Assembly: GCF_042453785.1 (NCBI RefSeq) | Contig: NC_091662.1 | Span: 873,001 to 937,000 of the forward strand | Reading direction: 5' to 3' | DNA length: 64,000 nucleotides | Source of the DNA: Malus domestica | Lineage: Eukaryota; Streptophyta; Magnoliopsida; Rosales; Rosaceae | In this document: in pieces, positions 10,701 to 22,268 of the stretch | Layout: each line of letters begins with the position of its first letter | Numbering within the stretch: position 1 is the stretch's first letter | Program-made: the position numbers and the translations under genes | The notes under the pieces: model-generated | Database searches by the model: none | The model's input: the letters and a program-made list of their open reading frames with translations, nothing else | Told to the model about the DNA's origin: nothing

Positions 10701-13495
10701 TGACATGTTTCCCATCATCTGCAAATGAAAGAGCAATAGTTCGAACAAGTTCCGTTAAGGTTCCTATTCGATAAACATCCTGTTGATCATAAGATATAGT
10801 CAACTCCAAACAGATTTGAGAAAACTAAGGTATATGCCCCCTTACCATTTCTGGGTTCAGCTCCGGAATATTGATCTCTACCTGCCAATTTGGAAATAAG
10901 ATGTGTACTTTAACATGCCTTTCGAGACCAATGGTTTTATATGTGATCATACATGCACTGTAAGTAGAAATGACCGGTAAGAAACCTTTAGTCGAGTTCT
11001 TCCATCGTTTATTGCTCTTTTGGTGGCCTGCAGCACATCCTCATAGAAATATTTCCTGATTTCTCGAGAATGTGGAACGTTATTCAATTTAGTAGGAATT
11101 CCCCTCCAGTTATCCTGTAAAATTGGGAAAGAAAAATTGAACAGAACCATAACATATTACTTATCTGGATTAACGATGGCTGATTTGATAGCAAAACTGT
11201 CACACTGAATTAACTAGACATATACCTCAACTGAAGACGGATTTGAGCCACTCCAACTTTTTCCTAGTGCAGAGAGAGAGAGAGAGATGGAATTTGACAA
11301 ACCACACAAGTTAAGTTAATTCGTGGAGAACGGAAAATTTCGAATTTCAGTATGATTTTACTAGGTCACTGCTCTCTTCAAACTTTAGATGCGTATAAAA
11401 ATCATCATGCAACATTGAAATTGAAAGTCATTTAGGTAAAAGTAACATGACCGAAAACAGATTAAGACTCGGTTCCAAGTATTAATGATTTAAGTCAGCG
11501 AAACTCATAGAAATGTGCTTCAGATTCTGAAGAGAGTTACCTAATTTGATCTTCATTTCTTTATCTTTCTGCACTTGCGATAGTATAGAGCCTATTACTT
11601 CGAAAACAACATCCTTCGAATGGTTTCCATCGATCTGTGTTTCAAACGATATAGTGTAAAGCATAAAGTTGTTTACAGAGATTCATATACAACAATGGTA
11701 AAAGGAAAAATGATATACAAGATGTCAATTAACAAACACCTTTTTCATGATATTCGAGTATGTGGCTGAGATTGAATCTGCATTTTTCTTGTATATTTCA
11801 AGACGCGACTTCACCTAGACGGCAAACAGAATAAGCTCAAAAGATTTTGAGGTACCAATTGAGTTTAACTGCTCCAAAGTTTTGCCACATAACATATGAA
11901 ATCGCTTACAAGTTACCGGAAATTAGAAATTAGAAATTCAAGATGTTCAAATCATACTTTTTCCTCGGTGTCATCAGGACGAGTAATAAGTCTTGCTTTA
12001 ATCTCCTCAGTCTCCGGAGGGAAACTTTTTATATGGTAGATCTTCCCTGTAACTGGGTCTAGCCTTCTTCCAACACATCTGTCGATTAGAGTTTCATCAG
12101 GAACCTGAGTATTACGGAATAAAAACTATGTAAAGATCAATTCTATTTGTACAAAGTTCATACAGAAGGAATTGAGGTGACAAATCGAAATAACTTCTAT
12201 ATATTACACATACAAAACTACTTGTTTTAGAAAATTAATGATTTTCTACTCAAATGTCGCTCACAAAACTTCGATTTTATGAGTTTGAATCAAATGAAAC
12301 AGCTAACATACATCATAGGAAATTAAGCAAACTTAGAAGCTTTAGTCAGCTTCCTTAAAACGATGACTTAAATGCTTCTAGAAAGAAAGAATCGAACGTG
12401 AAACTAGGTTACTTGAGGAGAAAGTTTTGATGGCAATCGGTTTAAGCAGATAACACTCGTTATATATGAGACTCACATACATCTAACACAATGTACACAT
12501 CTGGTATAATCTTCAATTTTTGCAGACTTTGCGCTTGTTCAAAACTCCGCGGATATCCATCAAGAAGCCACCCTTTTTCCTTTGTATCATCGCGTGATAA
12601 CCGTGCTGTCACCATCTACAAAAGCAAGTGATTATGAATCTATGATACGATTACGAATAATGTGAGATTTTCAGTCATGATGAGTTCATGGAATAATACC
12701 GCTGTCACGACTTCATCGGGGACCAGACGACCGGCATTCATGAACTCTTTGGCCTTGTTTCCAATTTCCGTCCCGGATGACACTTCAGCTCTGAGAAGGT
12801 CCCCCGTTGATATGTGTACCAATCCAAACTGAAGAATGCAAGGCCTTGTATATTATAGCTCGTTTGGGACTACTTCTGTAACGGCTAAAAAGGCTAAAAG
12901 TACATTTTGACAATAAAAGCGCTTCTGCCTATGTTTAGCAGAAAAACTTAAAAGCGTTTAGGGGTCATAGAAGCGCCTTCCGGGAAAGCACTTGGATTTT
13001 TAAAAAAGATTTCAATGTGTTAATAATAAAAGCACTTCTAGCATAAAACAAGTGTTTTCTAAAGAAGCAATCCGGAACGGATCCTGAAACGGTTACCTTG
13101 TTGACAATCAATTCACATTGAGTGCCTTTGCCGGACGCCGGTGCACCGGATATCATCACCTTCAGAGGCTCTTTCAGAGAACAGTTGAGCTTCAGTCCCT
13201 GCCAAAAAACGGAGCACAAAATACACAACAAACATTGTTGATTAAGAAGAAGAGAAAATTGACATAAACATAAACACAACGTCGATGTGTTTTTTTATTT
13301 CTCTACGTTGGATTTGTAGGTGATCCTCAAATGGGCATTGCTGTAGAGACGCAGAGAGCAGATACGGTTCGAAGACGTTTCGAGGGAGAGAGAGGAAGAA
13401 GAAGAAGAGGAAAGAGAGGGAGAGGGAGGGAAGGGGAAGAGAGAGGGAGAGTAGACATTGGAGGAGTGAAGAGGAGAGAGAGAGTGGAGCAACAT
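5061..13495 (-). CDS. AMK5: Chloroplast adenylate kinase with C-terminal DUF1995 (adenylate kinase 5-like)
   Basis: Predicted plastid adenylate kinase (ATP + AMP = 2 ADP). Eighteen exons, all minus strand: 13307..13495, 13097..13198, 12700..12828, 12481..12615, 11958..12104, 11740..11814, 11541..11634, 11226..11263, 10986..11114, 10846..10881, 10699..10779, 10478..10616, 10236..10315, 10045..10110, 9887..9916, 9703..9812, 5196..5333, 5061..5094. They total 1752 bp (583 aa) and phase closes throughout. Residues 1-63 are a Ser-rich transit-peptide-like leader. The P-loop GAPASGKG is at about residue 81, followed by HISTGDLLR, the LLDGYPRS region, [16 protein letters not shown] and RPDDTEEK. From about residue 304 ([12 protein letters not shown]) the sequence is DUF1995-like, with [32 protein letters not shown] and [17 protein letters not shown]. 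Compared with what I recall of Arabidopsis At5g35170, only the extreme C-terminus (KKAVGFW) is shorter. Intron 17 is about 4.4 kb because an LTR element sits in it. The first exon and 5' leader are GA/CT-rich. Confidence 0.93.
5363..5810 (+). repeat. 5' LTR of the non-coding copia-like element
   Basis: 448 bp, TGTAAGAA to TTCTTACA. It contains a TATA-like tract, then a short leader with ATG GCT ACG AGT TCT followed by a consensus-like splice donor (GCAG|GTATGT) just before the U5 end. Reverse-strand ORFs inside it are not supported as genes. Confidence 0.92.
5551..5568 (+). promoter_or_regulatory. LTR TATA-box region
   Basis: TATATGTATATATATAG lies about 110 bp upstream of the LTR's ATG and is the likely core promoter of the element. 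The same tract recurs in the 3' LTR at 9195..9211, from which transcription would run antisense into adenylate kinase exons 16 to 1. Promoter activity is inferred from position only. Confidence 0.5.
5813..5825 (+). other. Primer-binding site (initiator Met-tRNA type)
   Basis: TGGTATCAGAGCC begins two bases after the 5' LTR, the usual minus-strand primer site of plant copia elements. It fixes the element's orientation as plus. Confidence 0.9.
8119..9006 (+). repeat. Diverged tandem units with polypurine-like motif AGTGGGAGMA
   Basis: AAGTGGGAGAAT, AGTGGGAGCAAAT, AAGTGGGAGCAAAT, AGTGGGAGCAGAT and AAGTGGGAGAAT occur near 8119, 8305, 8519, 8712 and 8996, at spacings of roughly 190-285 bp. The last is the expected polypurine tract of the 3' LTR. 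The others head diverged, T/G-rich units with recurrent wording such as TTGGTTCACAT. Confidence 0.6.
9007..9454 (+). repeat. 3' LTR of the non-coding copia-like element
   Basis: 448 bp and almost identical to 5363..5810, followed by the GAGAA TSD. Its outward transcription would enter adenylate kinase intron 17 and exon 16 in antisense. Confidence 0.92.
12857..13085. repeat. Possible hAT-like MITE in adenylate kinase intron 2
   Basis: The stretch starts GCTCGTTTGGGACTACTTCT and ends AGAAGCAATCCGGAACGG, loosely inverted, with several AAGCGCTTCT/AAGCACTTCT words between. A related stretch lies at about 35580..35818, ending AGAAGCAATCCGAAAGGAGC. I could not define a TSD, so class and limits are tentative. 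Confidence 0.35.
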
Positions 13496-14545
13496 TCTTT
13501 CTTCTTCTCTCTCTGTGTGAATGAGAGGGAGAGGGAGAGGGAGAGGGAGGGAGGAGGCTAAGAACTATAAGCGGCTGAAGCTAACCGAAAAACTGACACC
13601 ACTAGTTCTGGTTTTCTCTGTTGAAAAAGGCTCTACCCTTTAAGGTGGGATTGACATTTTTGTCCTCCCCTATTCAAGGTTTTTTAATGTAACGAGAATA
13701 CTACTACGCACACGAAGCATTATAATACAAATGGTTGCAATTTTGTTTTTCAAGTATCCAATCATTTGTATTATAATATTTTGTGTATCATGCCGTATTC
13801 TCGGCACACTGAAAAACATTACTATTCAAGATCTATTAAATTTATTTAATATTGGATGAATTAGAAAAGTTGGATGCTAATGATGACAACGTTAATTTAT
13901 TTCCATCAGGAAAATAAATTCTCAGGAAGAGTTCAGATGAATAAAAATGTTTCTAATAACGTTTGACCCAAAAAAAAAAAAAAAACTACTATGTTTTTTA
14001 TAAGAAAAAAATGCTAACAACATTTGAATCATTTAGTACTACGTTAAGCGAGAGATTTTTAAGTTTCGTAGTTGACAAGTGATCGAATTTCGCGATTAAG
14101 AGAAATAGTCCCAAACAAAATCGGGTACCACTGTGTGCCCGGACAAACCCTTCTCAATGCAAAATATTTAACTAGTCTAAATTTGGAGTATGTATGTTTT
14201 TAAGGTATAAGATTCGAATTGGATTCTCCCTCTTTGAAAACTACAAGCTCGTTTAAAAGTACTTTTAAATGACTGAATCAGAGAAAATATCTTTAGATTC
14301 CAAAAACACTTGCTGCAAATAAACGTCCGTATCGAGCTATAATCGATAGTGTGATGTTCATCTATTAAAGAATTTAGCAAAACTGGACGAAACATTGGTT
14401 ATTAGAACGAACTAAGTTCCCTAACGCGATAGAAATGAAAAGTAACACAGGATAGAACATCTGTAAAAGTTTGCACTCTGTCTTCCACGAATGATCGCCG
14501 GTAACTCTTCTTTACTTGCTGATCTTCTGAGTTGCTAAACGTTCT
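13496..14545. other. Adenylate kinase 5' flank and TMN11-like 3' flank
   Basis: 13500..13560 is a GAGAGGGA purine repeat, continuing the CT-rich first exon on the other strand, and probably forms the 5' leader/promoter of the adenylate kinase gene. The rest is AT-rich, and no gene is recognised. Confidence 0.4.
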
Positions 14546-16519
14546 TCAGTCCAGCTTCACCGAAGAGAACAGGTAGTGCACGAACCAGAACGAAGAGAGG
14601 AACCCGACTGTGCCTGTCGCAAGCATGATCGCCACAACCATGAGGAGCGAATACCCCAAGTAAAGAGTCGCAGAGACAGGTCCGCTCAGGCTCTTGAGAT
14701 CAAATACAAGGTAGTTTACGGAGTACAGGAAAATGTATATGGCAACCGAACCAGAAGCAAAGAATGACTTCCACCACCATTTCCAGTCCTCCACACAAAG
14801 ATGCATGTAGGTTAGAACCAGAGAAACCTCAGCACAGACCACAACGAGAAGGATCAATACGATGAAGAGAAACCCAAACACATAATAGACACGGCCCATC
14901 CAAATGCTGGACATGATAAAGAAGAGCTCAATGAATAGGGTGCCAAAGGGGAGAGTGCCAGCCCCAAGAACCAACAGCCAGGACGGGTATTTCTGCGCAG
15001 GGATTTCCCTAGGAATTTGATTGGTTCGAACTGGGTACTCTATGTGAGGTGCCTTGGCCCCAAGGTATCCACCAACAAGAGTAAGGGGAACAGAAATGCA
15101 GAACCACAGCAAAAGGAGAATAACAAAGATAGAAAATGGAATGGCTCCTGTGCTGTGACTACCCCACAACAGGAAATTCAAAGTGGTCAGAATCAAAAAG
15201 GCAATTCCGGGGAAGAAACAAGCAACCTTCCATGAGACCGAAACCCATCCCTTGTGATCTCCACAGCCAATTGTCCTCCAAAGACGAACAGCAACATAAC
15301 CAGCTGCACCACCAAGGATCATAAAGAAAAACAGCATACCTGTAATAAGTGTCCCACGAGAAGCAGGCGACATGAACCCCAGAGCAGCAAAAAGTATGGT
15401 CACCACTGCCATCCCAAGGATCTGAACACCATCACCAACCATTATACACAACAGGGCAGGGTTGCTTGGAGCACGGAAAACATCCCCTACAACAAGCTTC
15501 CAGCCAGACAGCTCCTCATTCATCTGTGCTTGGGCCTCTTTGTCAAGCTCTTCATAACGAGTAAGATCCCGCCGAACAGTTCTCAAGAAGATCACAAGGA
15601 CAATACCAGCAAGGAAAGTAATCACCATCAGAGAATTGAGAATAGAGAACCAATGGACTTTGGATCCCTCCATCTTCAAATAAGCATCCCACCGTGAGGG
15701 CCACTTGATGTCACTCTCCTCGAATTCAACCTCATATGTGAATACGACCGACTGCTTTTCATTAATCGGCATTGCCACAGTGGTGGGATCACACTGTATC
15801 TTTGCAGGGTACTTTTCATACATTTTCAACTTCTTCACAGAATCCACATTGTGCATGAAACTGCAAGGTATCACCTCAAACCCAACAATGATATAACCAG
15901 GCTCATCCGAATCTGATTTAGCAACTGCTGGGATCACCTCCGACCCATCGCCAGTACCCATCACACGTGCTACGTTGGGCTCTTCATATCTATGAACAAG
16001 CACCTTAAACTTTAAATGGTTAAACACATAGTACACATCCTTAACCTTAATTCCCACAGGATACCCAGTCCACCGCAACAAAAATCCCTCCTTCTTGGTA
16101 TACCGGATCGCAGGCAAATTATCAAGAATCAGATTGACCTGATACATCTCATCAATCCTCTGCTTCAAGAGACTGAACTTATCTGCCGACAATGGACCCG
16201 TCTCACACAAGAAGATCTCAGTCTCATTGGTGTGCATCTTAAACCGATATGGAGAGTTCTCAATGCGGTCCCCCATAAGGAACTCACCAAGGTTCTCGGC
16301 ACTGTCCTTAACACCATCTGGGGGCTGACAAAAGGGGAGACTGTAATAGCTATAGGGCAGCTCGGTATCAATGGAAGTCAGAGAATTCACTTTCACCCCT
16401 AACTTGCTCCCAACAAGGTACTTGTGAGGGTAACTACCCGGAAGGTAAAACCCATATCCGGATTCAAAAATCAACAAAACGGTAAAAGCACAGATCGTGA
16501 ATCGATGAGAAACGTCCAT
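14546..16519 (-). CDS. TMN11: Transmembrane 9 superfamily (EMP70/nonaspanin) protein, TMN11-like
   Basis: Intronless 657-residue member of the TM9/EMP70 family, multi-spanning Golgi/endosome membrane proteins. Residues 1-23 look like a signal peptide (MDVSHRFTICAFTVLLIF). A long luminal domain follows with the family wording YLPGSYPHKY, LPFCQPPDGV, ENLGEFLMGDRIENSPY and RWTGYPVGIKV. The first membrane helix is near residue 295, with eight more downstream including the GGxxGY and YSLLMVVAIML segments. The C-terminus is VKLD, fitting the KXD/E signal reported for plant EMP70 proteins to bind COPI and retain them in the Golgi. A 5'-UTR intron is likely (donor at 16760, acceptor at 16541, minus strand), with the transcript starting near 16800-16880. 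It lies upstream of adenylate kinase on the same strand. Assignment to TMN11 rather than TMN12 relies partly on synteny. Confidence 0.93.
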   Translation of the reverse strand: MDVSHRFTICAFTVLLIFESGYGFYLPGSYPHKYLVGSKLGVKVNSLTSIDTELPYSYYSLPFCQPPDGVKDSAENLGEFLMGDRIENSPYRFKMHTNETEIFLCETGPLSADKFSLLKQRIDEMYQVNLILDNLPAIRYTKKEGFLLRWTGYPVGIKVKDVYYVFNHLKFKVLVHRYEEPNVARVMGTGDGSEVIPAVAKSDSDEPGYIIVGFEVIPCSFMHNVDSVKKLKMYEKYPAKIQCDPTTVAMPINEKQSVVFTYEVEFEESDIKWPSRWDAYLKMEGSKVHWFSILNSLMVITFLAGIVLVIFLRTVRRDLTRYEELDKEAQAQMNEELSGWKLVVGDVFRAPSNPALLCIMVGDGVQILGMAVVTILFAALGFMSPASRGTLITGMLFFFMILGGAAGYVAVRLWRTIGCGDHKGWVSVSWKVACFFPGIAFLILTTLNFLLWGSHSTGAIPFSIFVILLLLWFCISVPLTLVGGYLGAKAPHIEYPVRTNQIPREIPAQKYPSWLLVLGAGTLPFGTLFIELFFIMSSIWMGRVYYVFGFLFIVLILLVVVCAEVSLVLTYMHLCVEDWKWWWKSFFASGSVAIYIFLYSVNYLVFDLKSLSGPVSATLYLGYSLLMVVAIMLATGTVGFLSSFWFVHYLFSSVKLD

Positions 16520-16895
16520 TCTTCAATGTTTGAGTCAGATCTGGGGGAACCCAGAAGTGAAAATACGCAACAAAAACAAAAAATCAGCACAATTTCCATA
16601 TGGGTTTTCAAATTCAACCAAAATTCAATCACAAAAGCCAATCAAAACCATAACTTGCACATCATTAAAGATCTATAAACAACCAAATAAGCAGCAAAAG
16701 ACATAAAAACTCCATCTTTTTCTTTATACCCAAATGAAATGAGGAAGGATCTGCACTGACCTTTATTGGAGTATCAGACATGGACGACCTGAAGAGCGCG
16801 TTCTGAGAAGTGGAGCAGCAGAGCGAGATCTCGAAGCTCCGCAAATGCGAGTGAGAGGAATCTGGGGTGCAAGTTTTATAAGGTTGGATTTTCAA

Positions 16896-18111
16896 AAGGG
16901 TGCCAAACTTTTGGCCTTTTTCTGGACATATCTCGGCCCTCCATTTACCATTTTAATTAATTAAATTTATGTCATTTTCCAAGAATTGCCATTTTGCCTA
17001 ATTTTTCCTCAGTGAGACTTAATTTTTTTTTTTTGTCACATTTATTTATTTGAGAACGTTGTTGTTAAGTCATTAACACGTCGGTTAAAGAGATTAGAAA
17101 TCAAATAAAGAAAGAGGTCCTGTTGCATATGATTTTTATAAAATTTACGATAAACCGCTCAGTAATGAGACTTACCTATATAGTCTCCATCTGACCAAAT
17201 AATACAATTTTTGAATAATTAACAAAATGTTACGTTATTTAAGTCATGAAGTAAATTTAATATTCTGATGTGACTTTGTCCAATTAGTATAAACTTCAAA
17301 ATTAAAATTACCAAGAATCAAACACTAGGATTCATGAGTTAGTCAATGGATTTTTTTTTTTTTTTTTTTTTTTGTCAATGAGTTGGTTAATGGATTTGAG
17401 CTTGCCCGTTGGTAATTTTCTCCTACTCGAAAAACATAAAACTAGTAGAACATGTAAGATATAATACATAGCATGCAAATGAATCGTTTTCACGTTTTGA
17501 TAATAGAGGATTCGAATTTAAATGTAAATAACAAGAAAACGTCTCGTTTTGATAAAAGATGATTCAAATTCAGATGCAAAAGAACGAGCAGAGTTTAACA
17601 ACTGGCCCAAGCCAGCATATGAAGTCATTGGCCATATTTTAAACAATTATGTCCTCAGATTGTGTCGAATTAGACAAGTTGATGTTATTCTTTCATGTGC
17701 ATATGATAAGTCCTATTCAACTAATAATAAACAAAAAGGTGGAGAGGCAATTCCAATTTCCAGTGCCATCTAATGGAATCACAAATTTGGTGCACCATAT
17801 GATTGCTTGCAAGATAATTCAGATGCAAAAGGATGAAGAGTACTTAAGAAGACCATGGCTCTCGAAACCAGCCCCGAACCGGAAAAATACTTCCCTGCCC
17901 CCGTTTCAACATCCCTTCGTGTCTCCTCCTTTGGCCTATCACGTGAGGAGAGAGATGGAAAGAAGGCGAACCAGGGACAGTAAAACCGGGGCAGAAAGGT
18001 TTTCTCGTAAAGAAGACATTTAAAACTTTGTGGCTTTTGATGGTAACCCTACCACGTTTTATTTTCAATGACAAAAGTTCTACAAGTAAGCAAATATAAA
18101 TTAAAATTAAC
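16896..18111. other. Intergenic between G-patch gene and TMN11-like gene
   Basis: AT-rich, with a 23-base T run near 17350 and no supported gene. ORFs at 17549..18023 have no recognisable domains. The part nearest 18111 is probably the 3' UTR of the G-patch gene. Confidence 0.4.
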
Positions 18112-21100
18112 TTAACCTGAGGCACCTAATCCCCTCGACTTTGGTAGCCTGACTGCAGCTAGAGGGTTGACAATGCCTTGTGAATCTTTCCCCAATCCAG
18201 TGCCTTCAACAAATCCCATCTTCGCCATCATCTTCGAGCCAAATCCTTTGGTATGCCTTTCAAAAGCTCCGACTCTTTGACTCTGAGTTTGAGATCTGCT
18301 TCTTATCGGGTTACTCTTTACTGCGTTATTCTTGACTGGGGGTGTTCTACTGACTGGGATCTCAACGGGGCTGGGGAACTCCACACCCAACCCAAGTGAT
18401 TTAGGCCGTTGGATCACTTCAATGGGCGCAGCCATGCCTTGTCCATCTTTTCCTAATCCACCACCTTCGATATATCCCATTTTAGCCAGCATTTTCGATC
18501 CAAAACCCTTAGTGTGTACCTCAAACGAACGATATTCAGTTGACTCAGCAACAGCCTTGCTTTTGCAACTTGCGTCTATTGAGTCAACAGTTACACTCTC
18601 AGTTGCTGATTGCATTACACCACTTGACACAAATGATACTGGTGCATTAGCATATGAATCCATTTTTCCACTGCCACGTTTGGCTGAGGTCTTCGGTGTC
18701 TTTCTTTGGCTGGATTGTTTAGATTCCGGTGTCTTAAAATCAATCCCTTTTCCAATTTTCCTTGACCTGTTTTTGTCTCTACCAGGCTCAACAACAGAGA
18801 AATCAGCATCCTCCATGTCAGCTCCAATCAACTGAAATATAGAAAACAATCACTGAATTTTGCTGCACATGCATACGTAGAGGATCGAAGTATATAGTGA
18901 TTATGTTCCAGAGCAGAAACAGAAAGGCAATGAGAAACATAAAGTATGAAAAATGCAGGGCCAGACCTTACAATACACTAATTGTAACTTGTAAGCATGA
19001 AATGTGATTAACCTTTTCAAGACGAAGTCTATCAATTGACGATGGCATGCCTGTGTGTTGTGTCTGCATCACTGTCACAAACCTGGGAAAAGAAAAAAAC
19101 ATCAATTCCACGTTTTCTTTATATAACTATAATTAACGAAACAAAATGATTTACCTCTTCTTGCCAGATCCTTGGCAGGAACTCCTTAGGTGATAAATTG
19201 CGGCTAATCGCTGCACCTAAAATATTCAAAAACACCAACTATCAAACAAAGGCTAACACTTGACGAAAATGAAGTGCCCACAGAAAGTGTAAACGGTAAA
19301 ACTAAGAGGATCAAATAAGTTACAAACATCAAATTAAGGAGATAAATCGAAATTCCATACCTGGGAACAATCCCTGGAATGCATAGGCTGAAAAGAAAAC
19401 ATATCTACTCCATCCGAAACAATTTGCTCCATTTTCTAAAATAGAAAAGAATATAAATGTAATACAGTCCAAGTATAATGCATTGCACATTATATCCTCC
19501 ATGAGTTACTGACCAGCACACAACTTCATTGAAAACAACAAAGGAGTTTACCAAATTTATGCGCTCAAGATCAACACCTCGGCGCAGCATTCTCTCCCTG
19601 CGCTTCTCAACCATCCTTTCTTTACGATGTTTCTTTTTTTCTCCTGAATGGAAAGTCAGTTAGAACAATATCTAGCATGAGACAAAGGCATGAATGACAA
19701 TCAATCGAAAAATATTACAATATCATACAGGAATCCTCTCTCTGATATACAAACAGTCCTCAGACATTTATTAACCCATGATAAGTGGGAAATTTTACCC
19801 GCATAGTCATTCTAATTGAGATCTAACTTCGAAACCATGCACTTCAAATCATATTCATCTACAGGATACTAGGAATACTAGAAACTACGAAAAACATGAG
19901 AAAGCTCATTTGCTTCTCCAACTGAAAAAGCAAAGCACATAAATGTTAATCCGCTGAAATTCATTATGAACTTGACTCAGCCATTGCCAGATCACATCCC
20001 TTTCATGGAACAGACACATGTTAACCAAGCTACACATACGAAGCCAAACTGAGAAAGAAAAGATCTTATACCAGGAAAAGTTCTTGAGAATTTACTCCTT
20101 TGAGCTTTTGCAGGCCAAGACTGAGGATACTTAGCAACGGGCTTCTTTTTTGTATGCTTTCTTGGATCCTTTAAAAGCATTAGGTCATCTATAGCCAAAG
20201 ACCGAGCATGTCTTTCATTCACATTATGTTTCTTCTGTGACTGGCCCTTCTTCCTACCATATTCCCTAGATGCATCCTGAAGAGCAATTCCGCCCAACTT
20301 CTGCAAAGTTTCATCAAAGCCACTCCTCAGAGAGCTATTCTTATCCGGCTCATCCAAATCCTGTTCTACCAAAAATTTGGAACTTAAAATGTTGTAACTC
20401 CCACCAATTCCCACTAAATAATCTTCTGCAACATCATCGTCTATATCTGAATCACTATCAGACATTTCTTCAGAGTCTTCACTTTCAGAGGATCCAAGTC
20501 GTTCTCCAGACTCAGAAGAGCCTGAGCTTCCCTCATACAGTGACTCTCCATTTTCTTCTTCTTCACTTTCTTCATCAGAAATATCTTGGGTGTACAATCT
20601 CATGCCACCAATTGACAAAAAGCCTGAGTTCTTCTTGGGCGACAACATCTCTGTTGGCATCTCTTCAGCCATCTCTTCGCCAACTTCACAGTCCATCCCG
20701 TCATTGGCATCCACATCTTTATCAGAAGACTCCAAGTCAAAACATGAATATTGTGGCTCTTCCATTTGCTTTGAGGAATCTTCAACGCCACTTGGGGTTT
20801 CCTCAAGTTCCTCAGAGAACCCTAGCCCTCTATGAGAGCTTTCACCTAACACAAAACTTGAACCGTAGTGATAAGTAAATGCCACTTCATTGGGACTTGA
20901 CGGTTGTGTTTGGAACGCGTGAGCTGAAATTTGGGTATCCTCGTAATCAACTAAAACCAAAGGGCACGACTCGTCCATATCTTTTTCTGCATCATTGCCT
21001 TCTCGTAATTCTGAATAGAAACCCTCCTGTCCAAACCAAAGCATATCCAAACTACATGAATGTAGAACCAACGCTGCTACTTAATTGTTAACAAAAAAGA

Positions 21101-22268
21101 ATACCCAATAAGGTCGTACCCAGTGCACAAGGCTCCCGCTTTACGCAGGGTCTGGGAGAGGTGAATGTCGGCTAGCCTTACCCCCATTTATGGAGAATGT
21201 TTATGGAGATAATATGTGAATTAATTGATGCATTGGGTAACAAAAAAGAATACCCAATGCATCAATTAATTCACATATTATCTCCATAAACATTCTCCAA
21301 GTTTTCCAGTAAAGAAAGAAAAAACGGAACCTCAAAGACCCTCGGCCTGTAGCCATTTGACAAGTGCATACATTATGCTTCAAACATTGCTTGCAGCGAC
21401 TTAAATTAAAAGCATACTAAAAACTTCCCCATGAACTAACTACTGTTCAAACAAAGAATAAAACCTTCCGATGAACTATAATTTACTTAAACGAGAGCAT
21501 GACGAAATAGTTACCTGCTTAGCTCTAGTAATATTTTCTTCACTACAAGCACAAAATGCTAGTAACTACAATTTCATCACAACTTAGAACCCAATCCATT
21601 AAATTAAATAAATTTTCGGAAACTTAATTTAAATCTCATCTTAGACGGCTAAAACTGTATTTAACAAGACAAAATACAAAGGAAAATTAGAAACTTTTTC
21701 TCTTTTATTGAAAAAAATTAACTGCAGGAAGAAGCTTTTGAACCAAAAGGACACACCTGAAATTCAACAGAAGGGTATTGGTATCCTATAGCGGTAACAT
21801 TTGATCTCCGAGAATCACTTTTCGACCCAGAAGCTGCTTTTGCTACTGATTTTGACGTAGATTTGTTGCTCGAATTCGGATTTTTCCCTGAAATTCAAAA
21901 CTCAAAACTAAATACAGCAAAAGTTTGAATCTTTTCAATCTGGAAACAATATTTGGCTATCTCCGCAGTTATAACTTAAATCAAAACATCCGTTCCGAAT
22001 CCCAGTTCCCATTATTTTCCCGGAAACCAAACAAAAAATTAGCAAAGTATGATCCTTCGACAGGGATATACGAACAACCTCGCTGATCGGTTTGAGGGGA
22101 TGACCAATCGGATAAAATGCCGCCTTCCACGAACAGACCTCCTCGAAATTTGGACTTTGAGGAGGACGACGACGACGCTCTTCTGCTGCCGCTGCACCTG
22201 TTTATGTTGCTGCTGTCATTGATGTTGGGTCTTCTTCTTCCTCTGCCTCTTCCTCTTCCTCCAGCCAT
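18112..22268 (-). CDS. R3H and double G-patch domain nuclear protein (SQS1-like, At3g09850 type)
   Basis: Predicted RNA-associated nuclear protein. Eight minus-strand exons: 22028..22268, 21757..21887, 20072..21026, 19552..19643, 19361..19435, 19155..19216, 19013..19082, 18112..18831. They total 2346 bp (781 aa) with phase closing at each junction. The N-terminus is an RGG-like basic patch ([13 protein letters not shown]). Exon 3 is strongly acidic (Ser/Glu/Asp runs near residues 280-340), followed by basic KHTKKKP. An R3H-like region spans about 480-542 ([30 protein letters not shown]). Two tandem G-patches lie at about 645-695 and 732-781, each starting F-E[15 protein letters not shown] with GLGKDxQG. 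Yeast Sqs1/Pfa1, with R3H plus G-patch, activates the helicase Prp43; a similar role here is inference. Intron 2 carries a truncated SINE. Confidence 0.9.
21089..21258 (-). mobile_element. 5'-truncated SINE plus inverted target copy, with 21-bp TSD
   Basis: A 21-bp direct repeat starting TAACAAAAAAG is at 21089..21109 and 21238..21258. Between them, 21110..21196 is the 3' part of the SINE seen complete at 50221..50392 (AGGTCGTACCCAGTG through CATTTATGGAGA). The missing 5' part is replaced by 21197..21237, an inverted copy of the flanking intron sequence. Orientation is minus. It lies in intron 2 of the G-patch gene. Confidence 0.88.
21191..21299. repeat. 49-bp perfect inverted repeat (hairpin) at the SINE 5' junction
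   Basis: The left arm 21191..21239 (TGGAGAATGTTTATGG...) is the exact reverse complement of 21251..21299, with an 11-base A-rich loop. Being intronic and transcribed, it would form a strong RNA hairpin in the G-patch pre-mRNA. Confidence 0.93.

Noticed and set aside
12640-13279. Separate minus-strand ORFs of 60 and 104 residues with kinase-like words
   Set aside because: Not independent genes; they are exons 2 and 3 of the adenylate kinase read through into introns.
15017-16402. Plus-strand ORFs overlapping the TMN11-like gene (up to 147 residues)
   Set aside because: Antisense shadows of a clear 657-residue coding frame.
16665-16895. 76-residue ORF just upstream of the TMN11-like gene
   Set aside because: Lies across the likely 5'-UTR exon and intron; better explained as leader sequence.
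20270-20878. 202-residue plus-strand ORF
   Set aside because: Antisense of the acidic, Ser/Glu-rich exon 3 of the G-patch gene; composition biased by GAA/TCT codons.
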